From assembly GCA_900546145.1 (NCBI GenBank), contig URBN01000025.1, positions 1-27,389 of the forward strand: DNA of 27,389 nt, in the 5' to 3' direction. The translations under genes and the position numbers were made by a program. How positions within the stretch are numbered: position 1 is the first letter of the stretch; each line of letters opens with the position of its first letter. The notes beneath the pieces are model-generated. The model did not search any database. It had not been told where the DNA came from and saw only the letters and a program-made list of their open reading frames with translations. Below, piece after piece: positions 1-6,614 of the stretch. This DNA is from an uncultured Desulfovibrio sp. GTDB lineage: Bacteria > Desulfobacterota > Desulfovibrionia > Desulfovibrionales > Desulfovibrionaceae.

Positions 1-15
1 CCGGGACAGGACAGA

Positions 16-66
16 GGGGGTCAATTTTCGTTCGTTTTGGGGGTCACCAGAACTTTCGTTTGACAG
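16..66. repeat. Short direct repeats resembling an IS terminus
   Basis: The octamer GGGGGTCA occurs at 16-23 and again at 39-46, and each copy is followed by a TTTCGTT-type sequence. Repeated GGGGGTCA blocks near an end are what I remember of IS21-family termini, so this may be the edge of an element lying mostly left of the window. No transposase reading frame can be recognised nearby, so the family call is weak. Confidence 0.3.
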
Positions 67-505
67 GATCCCGGCGATGTGCTGCTTCTGGGTATGACTT
101 TAACCTCCGCCAACAGGAGCAGCTTTCTCACGCATAAGTCCTTCTTTTCTATGAAATTATTGCTCTTTCCTGACTTAATCTGGAAGCCAGACCAGGGGAC
201 AGAAGATATACAGCGTACAGAGTAGGGTGCAAGGAGAATTTCCCAGCCTGGATGCAGAGCCAGAGGAAATATTCCAAAGGCATGAGGTAAAGCCTGGAGG
301 TGCTGTACGGAGTCACCCGCTGGCCTGTGCGGAAGGCACCGGATTTGTTTATTCTAGAGCGGTTGTTTTCCCTATGCAGACATTTTATCCGTCGGTGCCG
401 CATCCTGACAGCGGCAGGGTGGATATGAAGCTGCGCTGACACCGGAAATCAGGGAAAGAGACACCCCTGTAACCAGCGGACAGTTTTTTCTGTCCTTATG
501 AACGC
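67..505. other. Stretch without a supportable gene
   Basis: Open frames of 70 and 97 codons overlap on opposite strands between 149 and 442. Neither resembles a family I know, and neither is placed in an operon. The sequence is less GC-rich than the genes to its right. It may be IS-associated debris, but nothing specific can be shown. Confidence 0.4.
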
Positions 506-510
506 AAAAA

Positions 511-540
511 GGGCCGGACGCGGTTAGCCGCGTCCGGCCC
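511..540 (-). terminator. Intrinsic terminator after the aldolase gene
   Basis: A perfect 13-bp GC-rich stem (511-523 with 528-540, loop TTAG) is followed on the minus strand by five U residues. It lies about 100 nt past the aldolase stop codon and would end that leftward transcript. Confidence 0.85.
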
Positions 541-639
541 TCAATTGTTAAGGCGGCAAAAAAGGAAAAACACGGGAAGCCTTCCCGTCAGCAGGCAGGA
601 AGGCTTTCCGCTCGGAAACTGTTTCCTGGATCCGGGAGA

Positions 640-1440
640 TTAATCTTCGCCTACGATCTTCATGGCCGTTTCGATGTCGGCGTCGTGGTGCACAAGAGCA
701 CGCATGGCCTTGACGAGCTGCACGCGGCGGGGATGTTCGAACACGTTGCGGCCGATGGAGCAGCCCGAGCCTCCGGCCTTGAGAGAATCGTGAATCATGG
801 TGATGACGTCGCGGGTGGAGTTCATGACCGGTCCGCCGGCGATGACGACGGGGATGCAGCAGCCGGCAACAACATCGGCGAAGCTGGCCTGATCACCGGT
901 GTAGGAAACCTTGACGATATCGGCGCCGAGTTCGTTGCCGAGGCGGGCGCAGTGGGCGATGACTTCGGGATCATAGGAGTTCTTGATCTTGGGACCGCGG
1001 CCGTAAACCATGACCACGAGGGGCATACCCCAGTTGTCGCAGGCCTCGCCGACGCGGCCGAGGTCATAGAGCATTTTTTCTTCCTGGGGATCACCGATGT
1101 TGACGTGGCAGGACACGGCGTCAGCGCCGTGGCGGATGGCTTCCTCGACGGTGCCGACGAGAGCCTTGTAGTTATTGCTGGGGGAGAGGTCTGTGGAAGC
1201 GGAGAGGTGCATGATGAGCCCGATGTCGTTGCCCTTGTGACGGCAGCCGCAGCGGATGAGGCCCTTGTGCATGAGGACGGCGTCGGCGCCGCCTTCGGCG
1301 AGGTCGTCGACGGTCTTCTTCATGTCGAGGAGGCCGTGGACGGCGCCCATGGATACGCCGTGATCCATGGGAACGATGATGGTGTGGCCGGTATTACGGT
1401 TAAGAATGCGCTCGAGTCGAATCTGTTTGCCAAGGTACAT
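640..1440 (-). CDS. DhnA/FbaB-family class I aldolase, probable 2-amino-3,7-dideoxy-D-threo-hept-6-ulosonate synthase
   Basis: This 266-aa protein is a class I (Schiff-base) TIM-barrel aldolase of the DhnA/FbaB family. The motif PMDHG near residue 26 supplies the conserved Asp. VYGRG puts the acid/base Tyr at 146, and DIVKVSYTG puts the Schiff-base Lys at 177. In Desulfovibrio and many archaea, proteins of this type make the first committed intermediate of the alternative 3-dehydroquinate route to aromatic amino acids, from aspartate semialdehyde and a sugar phosphate donor. The other candidates are a fructose-bisphosphate aldolase or an LsrF-like enzyme. The upstream attenuator with a Tyr/Trp/Phe-rich leader peptide strongly favours the aromatic role. 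The start has a good ribosome site (GGGAGAAG). The usual partner, 3-dehydroquinate synthase II, is not in the window. Confidence 0.85.
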   Translation of the reverse strand: MYLGKQIRLERILNRNTGHTIIVPMDHGVSMGAVHGLLDMKKTVDDLAEGGADAVLMHKGLIRCGCRHKGNDIGLIMHLSASTDLSPSNNYKALVGTVEEAIRHGADAVSCHVNIGDPQEEKMLYDLGRVGEACDNWGMPLVVMVYGRGPKIKNSYDPEVIAHCARLGNELGADIVKVSYTGDQASFADVVAGCCIPVVIAGGPVMNSTRDVITMIHDSLKAGGSGCSIGRNVFEHPRRVQLVKAMRALVHHDADIETAMKIVGED

Positions 1441-1491
1441 CGGATCTTCTCCCTCTCCCCGTTACGGGAATTTGTTTTTGTCGCCGTTAAC

Positions 1492-1526
1492 AAAAAAACC
1501 GCAGGTTCTTTTGAAACCTGCGGTTT
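1492..1526 (-). terminator. Attenuator terminator in the aldolase leader
   Basis: A 12-bp stem (1515-1526 with 1496-1507, loop of 7) continues directly into a run of U residues through 1492 on the minus strand. It lies about 55 nt upstream of the aldolase start and 30 nt after the leader-peptide stop. The proximal arm (1516-1524) can instead pair with leader codons 27-29 (1571-1579): all nine positions pair, two as G-U. That would be the competing antiterminator. Confidence 0.85.
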
Positions 1527-1555
1527 ATCGTTTGCTGATTTTCTTTTTATGGGCG

Positions 1556-1657
1556 TCAGCAGAGCTCCTTACCACAGGCTTCGGACACACTAAACCAATA
1601 ATACCAGTAGTTGCTGGCATTAAAGGAAGAAGCGGTGGTAAAGAAGAAAGCGGACAT
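1556..1657 (-). CDS. Aromatic-rich leader peptide of the aldolase attenuator
   Basis: This is a 33-codon reading frame starting at the ATG at 1657-1655, with GGAG six bases upstream (1664-1667). An in-frame ATG four codons earlier (1669) is also possible. The peptide has Phe-Phe-Phe at residues 4-6, Phe12, and the run Tyr-Trp-Tyr-Tyr-Trp-Phe at residues 17-22. That gives ten aromatic residues in 33, including both Trp and Tyr. It stops 30 nt before the intrinsic terminator. The layout is that of trpL/pheL-type leader peptides, where ribosome stalling at codons for scarce charged tRNAs prevents terminator formation. Here the peptide would report Tyr, Trp and Phe supply together, as fits the first enzyme of a shared aromatic pathway. 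The peptide is probably only a sensor, with no function of its own. Confidence 0.82.
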   Translation of the reverse strand: MSAFFFTTASSFNASNYWYYWFSVSEACGKELC

Positions 1658-1689
1658 CGAAAACTCCATAAAAATCTTTAAGTGGCCCC

Positions 1690-1718
1690 ACTTTAGTCAA
1701 AGGCCCTTTGCCTGTCAA
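1690..1718 (-). promoter_or_regulatory. Sigma70 promoter for the leader and aldolase
   Basis: On the minus strand a perfect -35 TTGACA (1713-1718) is followed after 17 bp by TAAAGT (1690-1695). Transcription would start near 1683, about 25 nt before the leader-peptide ATG. That places the whole attenuator inside the 5' leader of the aldolase mRNA. Confidence 0.75.
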
Positions 1719-1736
1719 CGGTCTGAGCAAATTTTT

Positions 1737-2132
1737 TTATTTTTTTCCCGGCAGGGGAATGAAGGTACCGAGATCGGAGAGGAGTCGTTTCCCGTCTTTT
1801 TCCGAGGGGCTCCTTGAAAGGGGCTTCAGCATGCCGAGGCCTTCCATGGCGTCGTGGTATTCCTCCCAGGGGGCGTCGGTCAGGGCCGTGAGATAGGTGA
1901 AGGGGCAGATCCGGAGAACGGCCATGGCGGCCTGACGCATGCCCTGACCCGTGCCGCGGTCTTCACTTTCGTCGAGGATCACCAGGGCCGGGGGATTCGC
2001 CTTCTTTTCGCCGAGCGTATCCAGGGCCTGACTGAGGGAACCGGCATGCAGAAGGGCGATGCCGCGTTCCGTGAAAGGACGGGCCGCGCTGCCCAGGGCC
2101 GCGGCGTCGGATGAAACAAGCAGAATTTCCAT
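1737..2132 (-). CDS. Receiver-like (degenerate CheY-fold) protein of the ORP-like operon
   Basis: This 131-aa protein has a receiver-like order of elements: an N-terminal hydrophobic strand (ILLVSSD), a central strand VILDE near residue 53 that would carry the phosphoacceptor Asp, a mid-protein TALTD segment, and a late K-P pair (LKPLS). The acidic pair that normally binds Mg2+ after strand 1 is replaced by Ser-Ser-Asp, so phosphorylation is doubtful. It is the last gene of the run containing the MinD ATPases and NifX proteins, 75 bp after the NifX-like gene. The receiver-fold assignment rests on pattern only; a lineage-specific hypothetical protein is the alternative. Confidence 0.55.
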   Translation of the reverse strand: MEILLVSSDAAALGSAARPFTERGIALLHAGSLSQALDTLGEKKANPPALVILDESEDRGTGQGMRQAAMAVLRICPFTYLTALTDAPWEEYHDAMEGLGMLKPLSRSPSEKDGKRLLSDLGTFIPLPGKK

Positions 2133-2207
2133 GCTGACTCCTGTCAGAAAAACGCGCGGGAAGGCCGGGAACCGGCCCTCCCGCCTGGGATATCCTATAT
2201 CTATATA

Positions 2208-2585
2208 CTAATGGGCTCCGCCGTGGCAGGTGTATTCCTCGGTGAACTGGGGAAGCTGTCCTGCGAGGTAGGCATTGACGCCGGCGCCAACGGTGGGAGC
2301 GCCGCCGGCGAAGAAGACGTCGATGCCCACCTGATGGAAGGCCATGAGCGGACGGAAGCCCATGCCGCCGGCGAGCAGGGCCTTGACGCCGGCCTGGGCG
2401 AGAAGCTGCACGGGAGCGAGGCAGCCGCCCTGCTGGTGGGGCGGGTTGTCCATGGTGGACACATTCAGGATTTTCCCGTCTTCGATTTCGACGAGGGTGT
2501 AGATGTCACAGTGACCGAAGTGCATGCCCATTTCGGCATCGAGGCCGCCGGGGAGGCAGGAAGGAACAGCAAGAAGGGTTTTCAT
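2208..2585 (-). CDS. NifX/NifB-family metal-cluster carrier, ORP-like
   Basis: This 125-aa protein belongs to the dinitrogenase iron-molybdenum cofactor (NifX/NifB C-terminal/ORP) family. These small RNase H-like folds bind metal-sulfur clusters; the Desulfovibrio orange protein carries a Mo-Cu-sulfide cluster. Family marks are the start MKTLLAVPS, the HFGHCDIY segment near residues 22-29, the glycine-rich LAGGMGFRP segment near residues 91-99 and the DVFFAGGAP segment after it. The length is typical. A Cys next to Pro/Gly (residues 10 and 55) and a C-terminal CHGGAH tail could help bind metal. It lies about 50 bp after the second MinD ATPase, which suggests that the ATPases load or unload its cluster. 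Confidence 0.82.
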   Translation of the reverse strand: MKTLLAVPSCLPGGLDAEMGMHFGHCDIYTLVEIEDGKILNVSTMDNPPHQQGGCLAPVQLLAQAGVKALLAGGMGFRPLMAFHQVGIDVFFAGGAPTVGAGVNAYLAGQLPQFTEEYTCHGGAH

Positions 2586-2636
2586 AGAGGGTAATCCTTT
2601 GCCGGCGGTTGGGCCGGCCGTGTGGTTTGGGAATTT

Positions 2637-3518
2637 TCAGTTTTTGCCGCTGGGGGCGCTCAGGGAGAGGATTTTGTTCCACAGTTCCCGTATCTGACCC
2701 GCCACGGGAGCGTCCGTCTCTGTGACGGCAAGTCCCTTTGAGGCAGCTGCGGGGAAAGCCGGATCAAAGGGCAGCGAGCCCAGGAGTGTGTTCCCCGTGC
2801 GCCGGCAGAGTTCCTCGAAATCACGTGCCGCTTCAGGATTCAGATCCGCGCGGTTGATGATGACGGCCACGGGGATGCGGAACTGCGCTGCGACACCGGC
2901 AACGCGCAGGAAGTCCTGTCTGCCCGAGAGAGTGGGTTCGGTGACGGCCACGGCGAGGGTTGAGCCGCTGAGTGAGCTGATGACAGGGCAGCCGATGCCG
3001 GGAGAGCCGTCGCAGAGTATGGTCTCACATCCCTTTTCTCTGGCGAGGGCGCGTGCTTCCTGCTTGAGGAGAGAGATGAGCTTGCCGGAGTTCTCGCTGC
3101 CTGGCAGAAGCTGGGCGTGCACGAAGGGGCCGAAGCGGGTGCTGCTCACGTGCCATCTGCCGCAGAGCCTGTCATGAAAGTCGATGGCTTCTGCGGGACA
3201 GAGTTTCGCGCACACGCCGCACCCCTCGCAGGCCAGGGTGTCAATGCTGAACGTCCCGTTCTCTTCCCTGACGGCATCGAACCGGCAGCGGCGCTGACAG
3301 GTGCCGCAGTGCTGGCAGCCGTCCTGCCTGATGGAGGCTTTGGGGCCGCCGATGAAATCCCTGGTCTTTATCGTTTCAGGCCTGAGGATGATGTGCATAT
3401 CAGGCACGTCGACGTCGAGATCGCAGATAACGGCGTTCTGCGCGAGGTGGGCGAAGGAGGCGCAGAGGCTCGTTTTGCCGGTGCCTCCCTTGCCGCTTAT
3501 GATAGTGATTTCACGCAT
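2637..3518 (-). CDS. MinD-type P-loop ATPase with two Fe4S4 motifs (second of a pair)
   Basis: This 293-aa protein has a deviant Walker A (SGKGGTGKTS, residues 8-17) typical of MinD/Mrp/NifH-like ATPases. A ferredoxin-like insert carries CxxCxxCxxxC at Cys68-71-74-78 and again at Cys97-100-103-107. The later CDGSPGIGCPV segment matches the Walker B/switch region. I start it at the ATG at 3518 because the P-loop follows immediately and GGAG lies at the right distance; the open frame runs further upstream without homology. It overlaps the stop of the preceding ATPase by 8 nt, so translation is probably coupled. Paired ATPases of this kind accompany the ORP proteins of Desulfovibrio (Orp3/Orp4). 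The likely role is ATP-dependent handling of a metal cluster or of cell-pole partners. Confidence 0.88.
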   Translation of the reverse strand: MREITIISGKGGTGKTSLCASFAHLAQNAVICDLDVDVPDMHIILRPETIKTRDFIGGPKASIRQDGCQHCGTCQRRCRFDAVREENGTFSIDTLACEGCGVCAKLCPAEAIDFHDRLCGRWHVSSTRFGPFVHAQLLPGSENSGKLISLLKQEARALAREKGCETILCDGSPGIGCPVISSLSGSTLAVAVTEPTLSGRQDFLRVAGVAAQFRIPVAVIINRADLNPEAARDFEELCRRTGNTLLGSLPFDPAFPAAASKGLAVTETDAPVAGQIRELWNKILSLSAPSGKN

Positions 3519-4410
3519 GGGGCTGCTCCATGAAAGTTTCCCGGAGGGCGCGGGCGAGAGCTCTGAAGCGTTCGTTCCAGGCAGGGGAGAGATCCGCGAG
3601 CACCCGGCCCCGTGAATACCCTTCAGCCGCCTCCCGTTCGAACGGGAGTTCGGCGAGGAGGGGCAGTTTTTTTTCACGGCAGAAGGCTCGCACCTTTTCG
3701 TCGCCGTCCCCGTTGCCGGGTGTGCCGGCCCGGTTGATGACGCATGCGAGCCGGCAGCCGGTGTCCCTGAAGGCCTCATAGGCCAGGGTGAAATCCTGGA
3801 ATCCGAATGGGGTGGGGTCGACAACCATGAGCAGGGCGTCGCTGTGTGTGGCCACGGTGATGGCGGGGCAGCTCACGCCGGGGGGGCAGTCCAGGATGGA
3901 GACGGGGGCTTCTCCTTCCCCCGCGTAGTCCTTCTCCATGTCCCCGAGACGTTTCAGGAGCCTGCGCAGGAGGGGAGGGGTCATAACCTCGCCGACTCTG
4001 GTCGTGCCCATGATGTAGGGGATCTGGCCGGGAATCAGGCCAGTGGAGAGAACGCCGAGCTCGCGCCGGCCTTCCTCGAGCGCGCCTTCCGGGCAGACCT
4101 CAAAACAGCCGCCGCAGCCGTGGCACATCTCAGGGAAGAGCACGATTTTTTTCCCGAAGCGGGCTATGGCCCCGTAGCGGCACATGTCGCGGCATCTGCC
4201 GCACTGGGAGCAGTTTGCTGCGATTCTGGCCGGAACCCTGAGGAAGCAGACTTCCCGATTCCGGAAGAGGGGATTCAGGAACAGGTGCAGATTGGGCGCC
4301 TCGGCGTCACAGTCGGCCGCGATGCGCGGACCGTCCCAGACCCTGACGAGCGAGGCCGTGACGGACGTTTTGCCGGCTCCGCCCTTGCCGCTGGCTATGG
4401 CGATGCGCAT
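3511..4410 (-). CDS. MinD-type P-loop ATPase with two Fe4S4 motifs (first of a pair)
   Basis: This 299-aa protein opens with a MinD-type Walker A (SGKGGAGKTS, residues 7-16). Two Fe4S4 motifs follow, at Cys67-70-73-77 and Cys96-99-102-106, then a Walker B/switch segment (LDCPPGVSCP). The start at 4410 is chosen because the P-loop follows at once and AGGAG sits upstream; the longer frame to 4479 overlaps the previous gene and lacks homology. It is a distant paralogue of the next gene and shares its domain order, so the two may form a heterodimer, as is proposed for the Desulfovibrio ORP ATPases. It begins 12 bp downstream of the DUF134-NifX gene. Confidence 0.88.
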   Translation of the reverse strand: MRIAIASGKGGAGKTSVTASLVRVWDGPRIAADCDAEAPNLHLFLNPLFRNREVCFLRVPARIAANCSQCGRCRDMCRYGAIARFGKKIVLFPEMCHGCGGCFEVCPEGALEEGRRELGVLSTGLIPGQIPYIMGTTRVGEVMTPPLLRRLLKRLGDMEKDYAGEGEAPVSILDCPPGVSCPAITVATHSDALLMVVDPTPFGFQDFTLAYEAFRDTGCRLACVINRAGTPGNGDGDEKVRAFCREKKLPLLAELPFEREAAEGYSRGRVLADLSPAWNERFRALARALRETFMEQPHA

Positions 4411-4421
4411 GGATTCTGCTC

Positions 4422-5150
4422 CTAATGCTGATCCAGGGGATTGCCGGCCTCGTGATTGGGGGCCGCAGCCGCCTGGCATTTGCCGGCGCGGTATTTTTCA
4501 AGCGCCTGGCCCACGGTCATGCCGTCCATATCCTGGATGACGGTGATGCCGGCTGCCTGCAGGGCCTCGAAGGCCTTGGGCCCGACATAGCCGCTTATGA
4601 CCACATTGACTCCCGCATCGGCGAGATGCTCCGTGGTGGCGATGCCGGCGCCGGTAGCCCGGATCTGGGCGTCGCCGTTATCGAGATAGGTGATGGAAGG
4701 CTCGAGGGAAAGATCTCCGTGCGGGAAAGCGGCGAGAACAAAGCCGCCGGCACGGCCGTAGCGGGGGTCCACTGCATCGTCGGTGCTGGGACCTTCAGCG
4801 GAAATAGCCACAATGGACATGATGTTTCTCCTGTTCAGACGCGGACAGCGTTTCGTATGCAGCAGTTCGTAGCTGCCGCCTTCAATACGGAGGATCCGCC
4901 CTTTGACGAGAGCCTCGGCCACGGTGCGCCTCGCTTCGGCGAGGGTGCGTCCGTAGGCGTGTCTCGAGACGCCGCAGCGTCCGGCCGCGTCGCTGGCGTT
5001 CAGGCCTTCCAGATCCGAGAGACGCAGCGCCTCGAGACCTTCGACAGTGAGCGTCACTGTTTCGGCTTCGGTAAGGGGAACGCCGCAGGGAGTGAAGAAT
5101 GTCGCCCCCGGAGCGCGTTCCACCCTGCGGCTGTTCTTTGGTCTGGCCAT
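4422..5150 (-). CDS. DUF134 helix-turn-helix fused to a NifX-type cluster-binding domain
   Basis: Residues 1-100 match DUF134 (start MARPKNSRRV, then GLEALRLSDLEGL, then GVSRHAYGRTLAEAR), a small HTH family of presumed DNA-binding proteins. Residues 111-242 are a dinitrogenase iron-molybdenum cofactor domain (DPRYGRAGGFV near 127-137, NVVISGYVGPKAF near 188-200). One open frame joins them without a stop. Met111 has its own strong ribosome site (AGGAGA, seven bases upstream), so a free 132-aa NifX protein could also be made from 4820. A DNA-binding domain joined to a cluster-binding one suggests a regulator that senses a metal cluster or molybdenum and controls this operon, but that is inference. 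It is the first gene of the run. Confidence 0.8.
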   Translation of the reverse strand: MARPKNSRRVERAPGATFFTPCGVPLTEAETVTLTVEGLEALRLSDLEGLNASDAAGRCGVSRHAYGRTLAEARRTVAEALVKGRILRIEGGSYELLHTKRCPRLNRRNIMSIVAISAEGPSTDDAVDPRYGRAGGFVLAAFPHGDLSLEPSITYLDNGDAQIRATGAGIATTEHLADAGVNVVISGYVGPKAFEALQAAGITVIQDMDGMTVGQALEKYRAGKCQAAAAPNHEAGNPLDQH

Positions 5151-5181
5151 GGGCGGACTCCTGTCTGTTTTGTTTACGGAC

Positions 5182-5209
5182 AGGATAACCCCGGAATATG
5201 AATCGTCAA
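5182..5209 (-). promoter_or_regulatory. Sigma70 promoter of the ORP-like operon
   Basis: On the minus strand TTGACG (5204-5209) and TATCCT (5182-5187) are separated by 16 bp. The predicted start lies about 25 nt before the DUF134 ATG. No sigma54-type GG-N10-GC element is evident here, unlike the described Desulfovibrio orp operons, which use sigma54. Confidence 0.5.
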
Positions 5210-5235
5210 CATACTGAAATAGTTATCTATTTATT

Positions 5236-5263
5236 GTTATTTCGCTCAAATGAGCGAAATAAC
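5236..5263. promoter_or_regulatory. 28-bp perfect inverted repeat, candidate operator
   Basis: The left arm at 5236-5248 and the right arm at 5251-5263 are perfect inverted complements (13 bp each, AA between; core TTTCGCTCA). The repeat lies about 27 bp upstream of the -35 element of the ORP-like operon, a position suited to an activator. On either strand it lacks a following T-run, so it is not an intrinsic terminator. Confidence 0.6.
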
Positions 5264-5317
5264 GGCAAAAAGGGAACATCCGGAAAAAGAAAAATTTTTT
5301 TTGCCTGAGAAAGAAAA

Positions 5318-5343
5318 AGCCCTTTCCGGAGCCGGAAAGGGCT
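5318..5343 (-). terminator. Intrinsic terminator after the 75-aa gene
   Basis: A perfect 12-bp stem (5318-5329 with 5332-5343, two-base loop) is followed on the minus strand by a U-rich tract. It lies about 60 nt after the stop of the small gene at 5402-5629 and separates it from the ORP-like operon. Confidence 0.8.
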
Positions 5344-5401
5344 GAAGATCGGATGATGGCAGGGAAGTGAAGGAGAGCCTGAAAACATCCCCCAAAGCGT
5401 A

Positions 5402-5629
5402 TCAGTCTTTTTTCTCCGGCCGTGCGCCGGCCAGGGCCGCGAGATTTCCCCTGAAGATGAGCTTTGTGGCTGTTTCGTCCGCGAGATCCGCCACGTCCAT
5501 GAATTTTTCCAGGAGGGACAGGAGAAAGAGCCTGTCGTGTTCACAGCCGTCGCGGAAATCCTGTTCCATCTCTCCTGATTTCATGTAGTCGGCGAAGTCG
5601 TCGAGATCTTTTTCCGTCAGTCTGAGCAT
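5402..5629 (-). CDS. Small acidic hypothetical protein
   Basis: This 75-aa protein is not recognised. It starts at the ATG at 5629 with GGAGG six bases upstream; the open frame extends upstream to 5899, but that part runs through the terminator of the next gene and has no coding character. The product is mostly acidic and helical (KDLDDFADYMKSGEMEQDF and similar), with one Cys and no membrane segment. Its own terminator follows. It lies between the ORP-like operon and modA. A link to either is possible, but nothing in the sequence demonstrates one. Confidence 0.65.
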   Translation of the reverse strand: MLRLTEKDLDDFADYMKSGEMEQDFRDGCEHDRLFLLSLLEKFMDVADLADETATKLIFRGNLAALAGARPEKKD

Positions 5630-5769
5630 GTCTGCCTCCGTGTTTTTGAAGGGCATGGTATCAGAAGCCGGCACGCTGAGAAAGGGGAGCGTCATCCGGG
5701 AAGGGCAGACTGCGGAGTCCCCGGATCGCTGGCGCCCTGCGCGGTAAGCCCCGTGTTCCGGGGAAAAGG

Positions 5770-5803
5770 AAACCCGGATCCTTTCTGGAGAGGATCCGGG
5801 TTT
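5770..5803 (-). terminator. Terminator after the ModA-like gene
   Basis: A 12-bp stem (5770-5781 with 5792-5803) with a 10-nt loop is followed on the minus strand by a broken U tract (TTTCCTTTT). It lies about 30 nt after the ModA stop, so modA is probably a one-gene transcript. Confidence 0.65.
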
Positions 5804-5834
5804 CAGAGGGGATGAGTGGAAGGAGAAAAAAGGG

Positions 5835-6614
5835 TTACGGCTTTTCGTAGCCGAATCCGGCGATGATCTTCTGTCCCTCGGGGGAGGAGACGAAATCAAG
5901 GAAGCGCTTTCCGCCCTCGGGGTTTTTGCCGGTCAGGGCGCAGGCGGCGGGAAAGACAATGGGCTTCGGCGTGGGCACGGTCATGGCGATGGACACCTTG
6001 TCCAGCATGCGGGCTGCGTCGGTTCTGAACACGAAGGCCGCGTCAACTTCGCCGCGCGCGGTGTAGTCAACGGCCTGGCGCACGGTGGCTGCCTGCACAA
6101 AGCGGGAAGAGAGCGTATCCCAGAGGTTCTGCTTCGAGAGAACCTTCTGCGTGTAGCGTCCGGCCGGCGTTGTCTGGGGATTGCAGACGGCGATGCGCTT
6201 CACGGAACCGCGTTCCAGATCCTTCAGGGAAGTGATTTTGTCTGTGCTGTCCTTAGGCTGGATGATGACCATGCTGCCGCGGGCGATGTCGCGCCTGGTG
6301 GCGGGATCGGCGAGCTTTTTGCTGACAGCCTGATCCATGGTTTCCACGTCGGCGGAAACGAAGACATCGGCGGGCGCGCCCTGCTCAATCTGGCGCAGGA
6401 GAGGATTGGAAGCGCCGAAGGAGAGAACCACCTCATCTCCGGGGTATTTCTGTTCAAAGGCTTTTTTCACCGCTGCGAAGGCGTTGGTGAAGGTTCCGCA
6501 TACGGAGGCGCGTATCTCGGCTGCCTGGACGGAGGAAGCCGGGAGGACTGCGGGCGCAGCGGCTGAAAGAGAGAGCATGAGGAGAACGGGAAGGATTTTG
6601 TGGAGGAGACGCAT
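5835..6614 (-). CDS. modA: ModA-like periplasmic molybdate/oxyanion-binding protein
   Basis: This 259-aa secreted protein has an N-terminal signal peptide of about 32 residues (basic MRLLHK, hydrophobic core, VQAAE cleavage region). It has the ModA hallmarks GASNPLLRQIEQGAPADVF near residues 67-85 and the oxyanion-loop segment CNPQTTPAGRY near 143-153. Its length matches ModA. It would capture molybdate or tungstate in the periplasm for an ABC importer. No modB or modC is adjacent, so it either serves a permease elsewhere or is a paralogue. Proximity to the ORP-like genes, whose Desulfovibrio relatives carry a Mo-Cu cluster, makes a molybdenum connection plausible. Confidence 0.88.
   Translation of the reverse strand: MRLLHKILPVLLMLSLSAAAPAVLPASSVQAAEIRASVCGTFTNAFAAVKKAFEQKYPGDEVVLSFGASNPLLRQIEQGAPADVFVSADVETMDQAVSKKLADPATRRDIARGSMVIIQPKDSTDKITSLKDLERGSVKRIAVCNPQTTPAGRYTQKVLSKQNLWDTLSSRFVQAATVRQAVDYTARGEVDAAFVFRTDAARMLDKVSIAMTVPTPKPIVFPAACALTGKNPEGGKRFLDFVSSPEGQKIIAGFGYEKP

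Noticed and set aside
149..442. Overlapping opposite-strand frames near the left edge
   Set aside because: Neither resembles a known family or has a convincing ribosome site.
685..1593. 302-codon plus-strand frame over the aldolase gene
   Set aside because: It is the antisense shadow of the aldolase and its leader; the minus-strand protein has clear catalytic motifs and the plus-strand one is low-complexity.
1524..1620. 31-codon minus-strand frame starting at the ATG at 1620 and ending at the terminator stem
   Set aside because: It overlaps the aromatic-rich leader in another frame, lacks a ribosome site and has no bias in residues relevant to the pathway.
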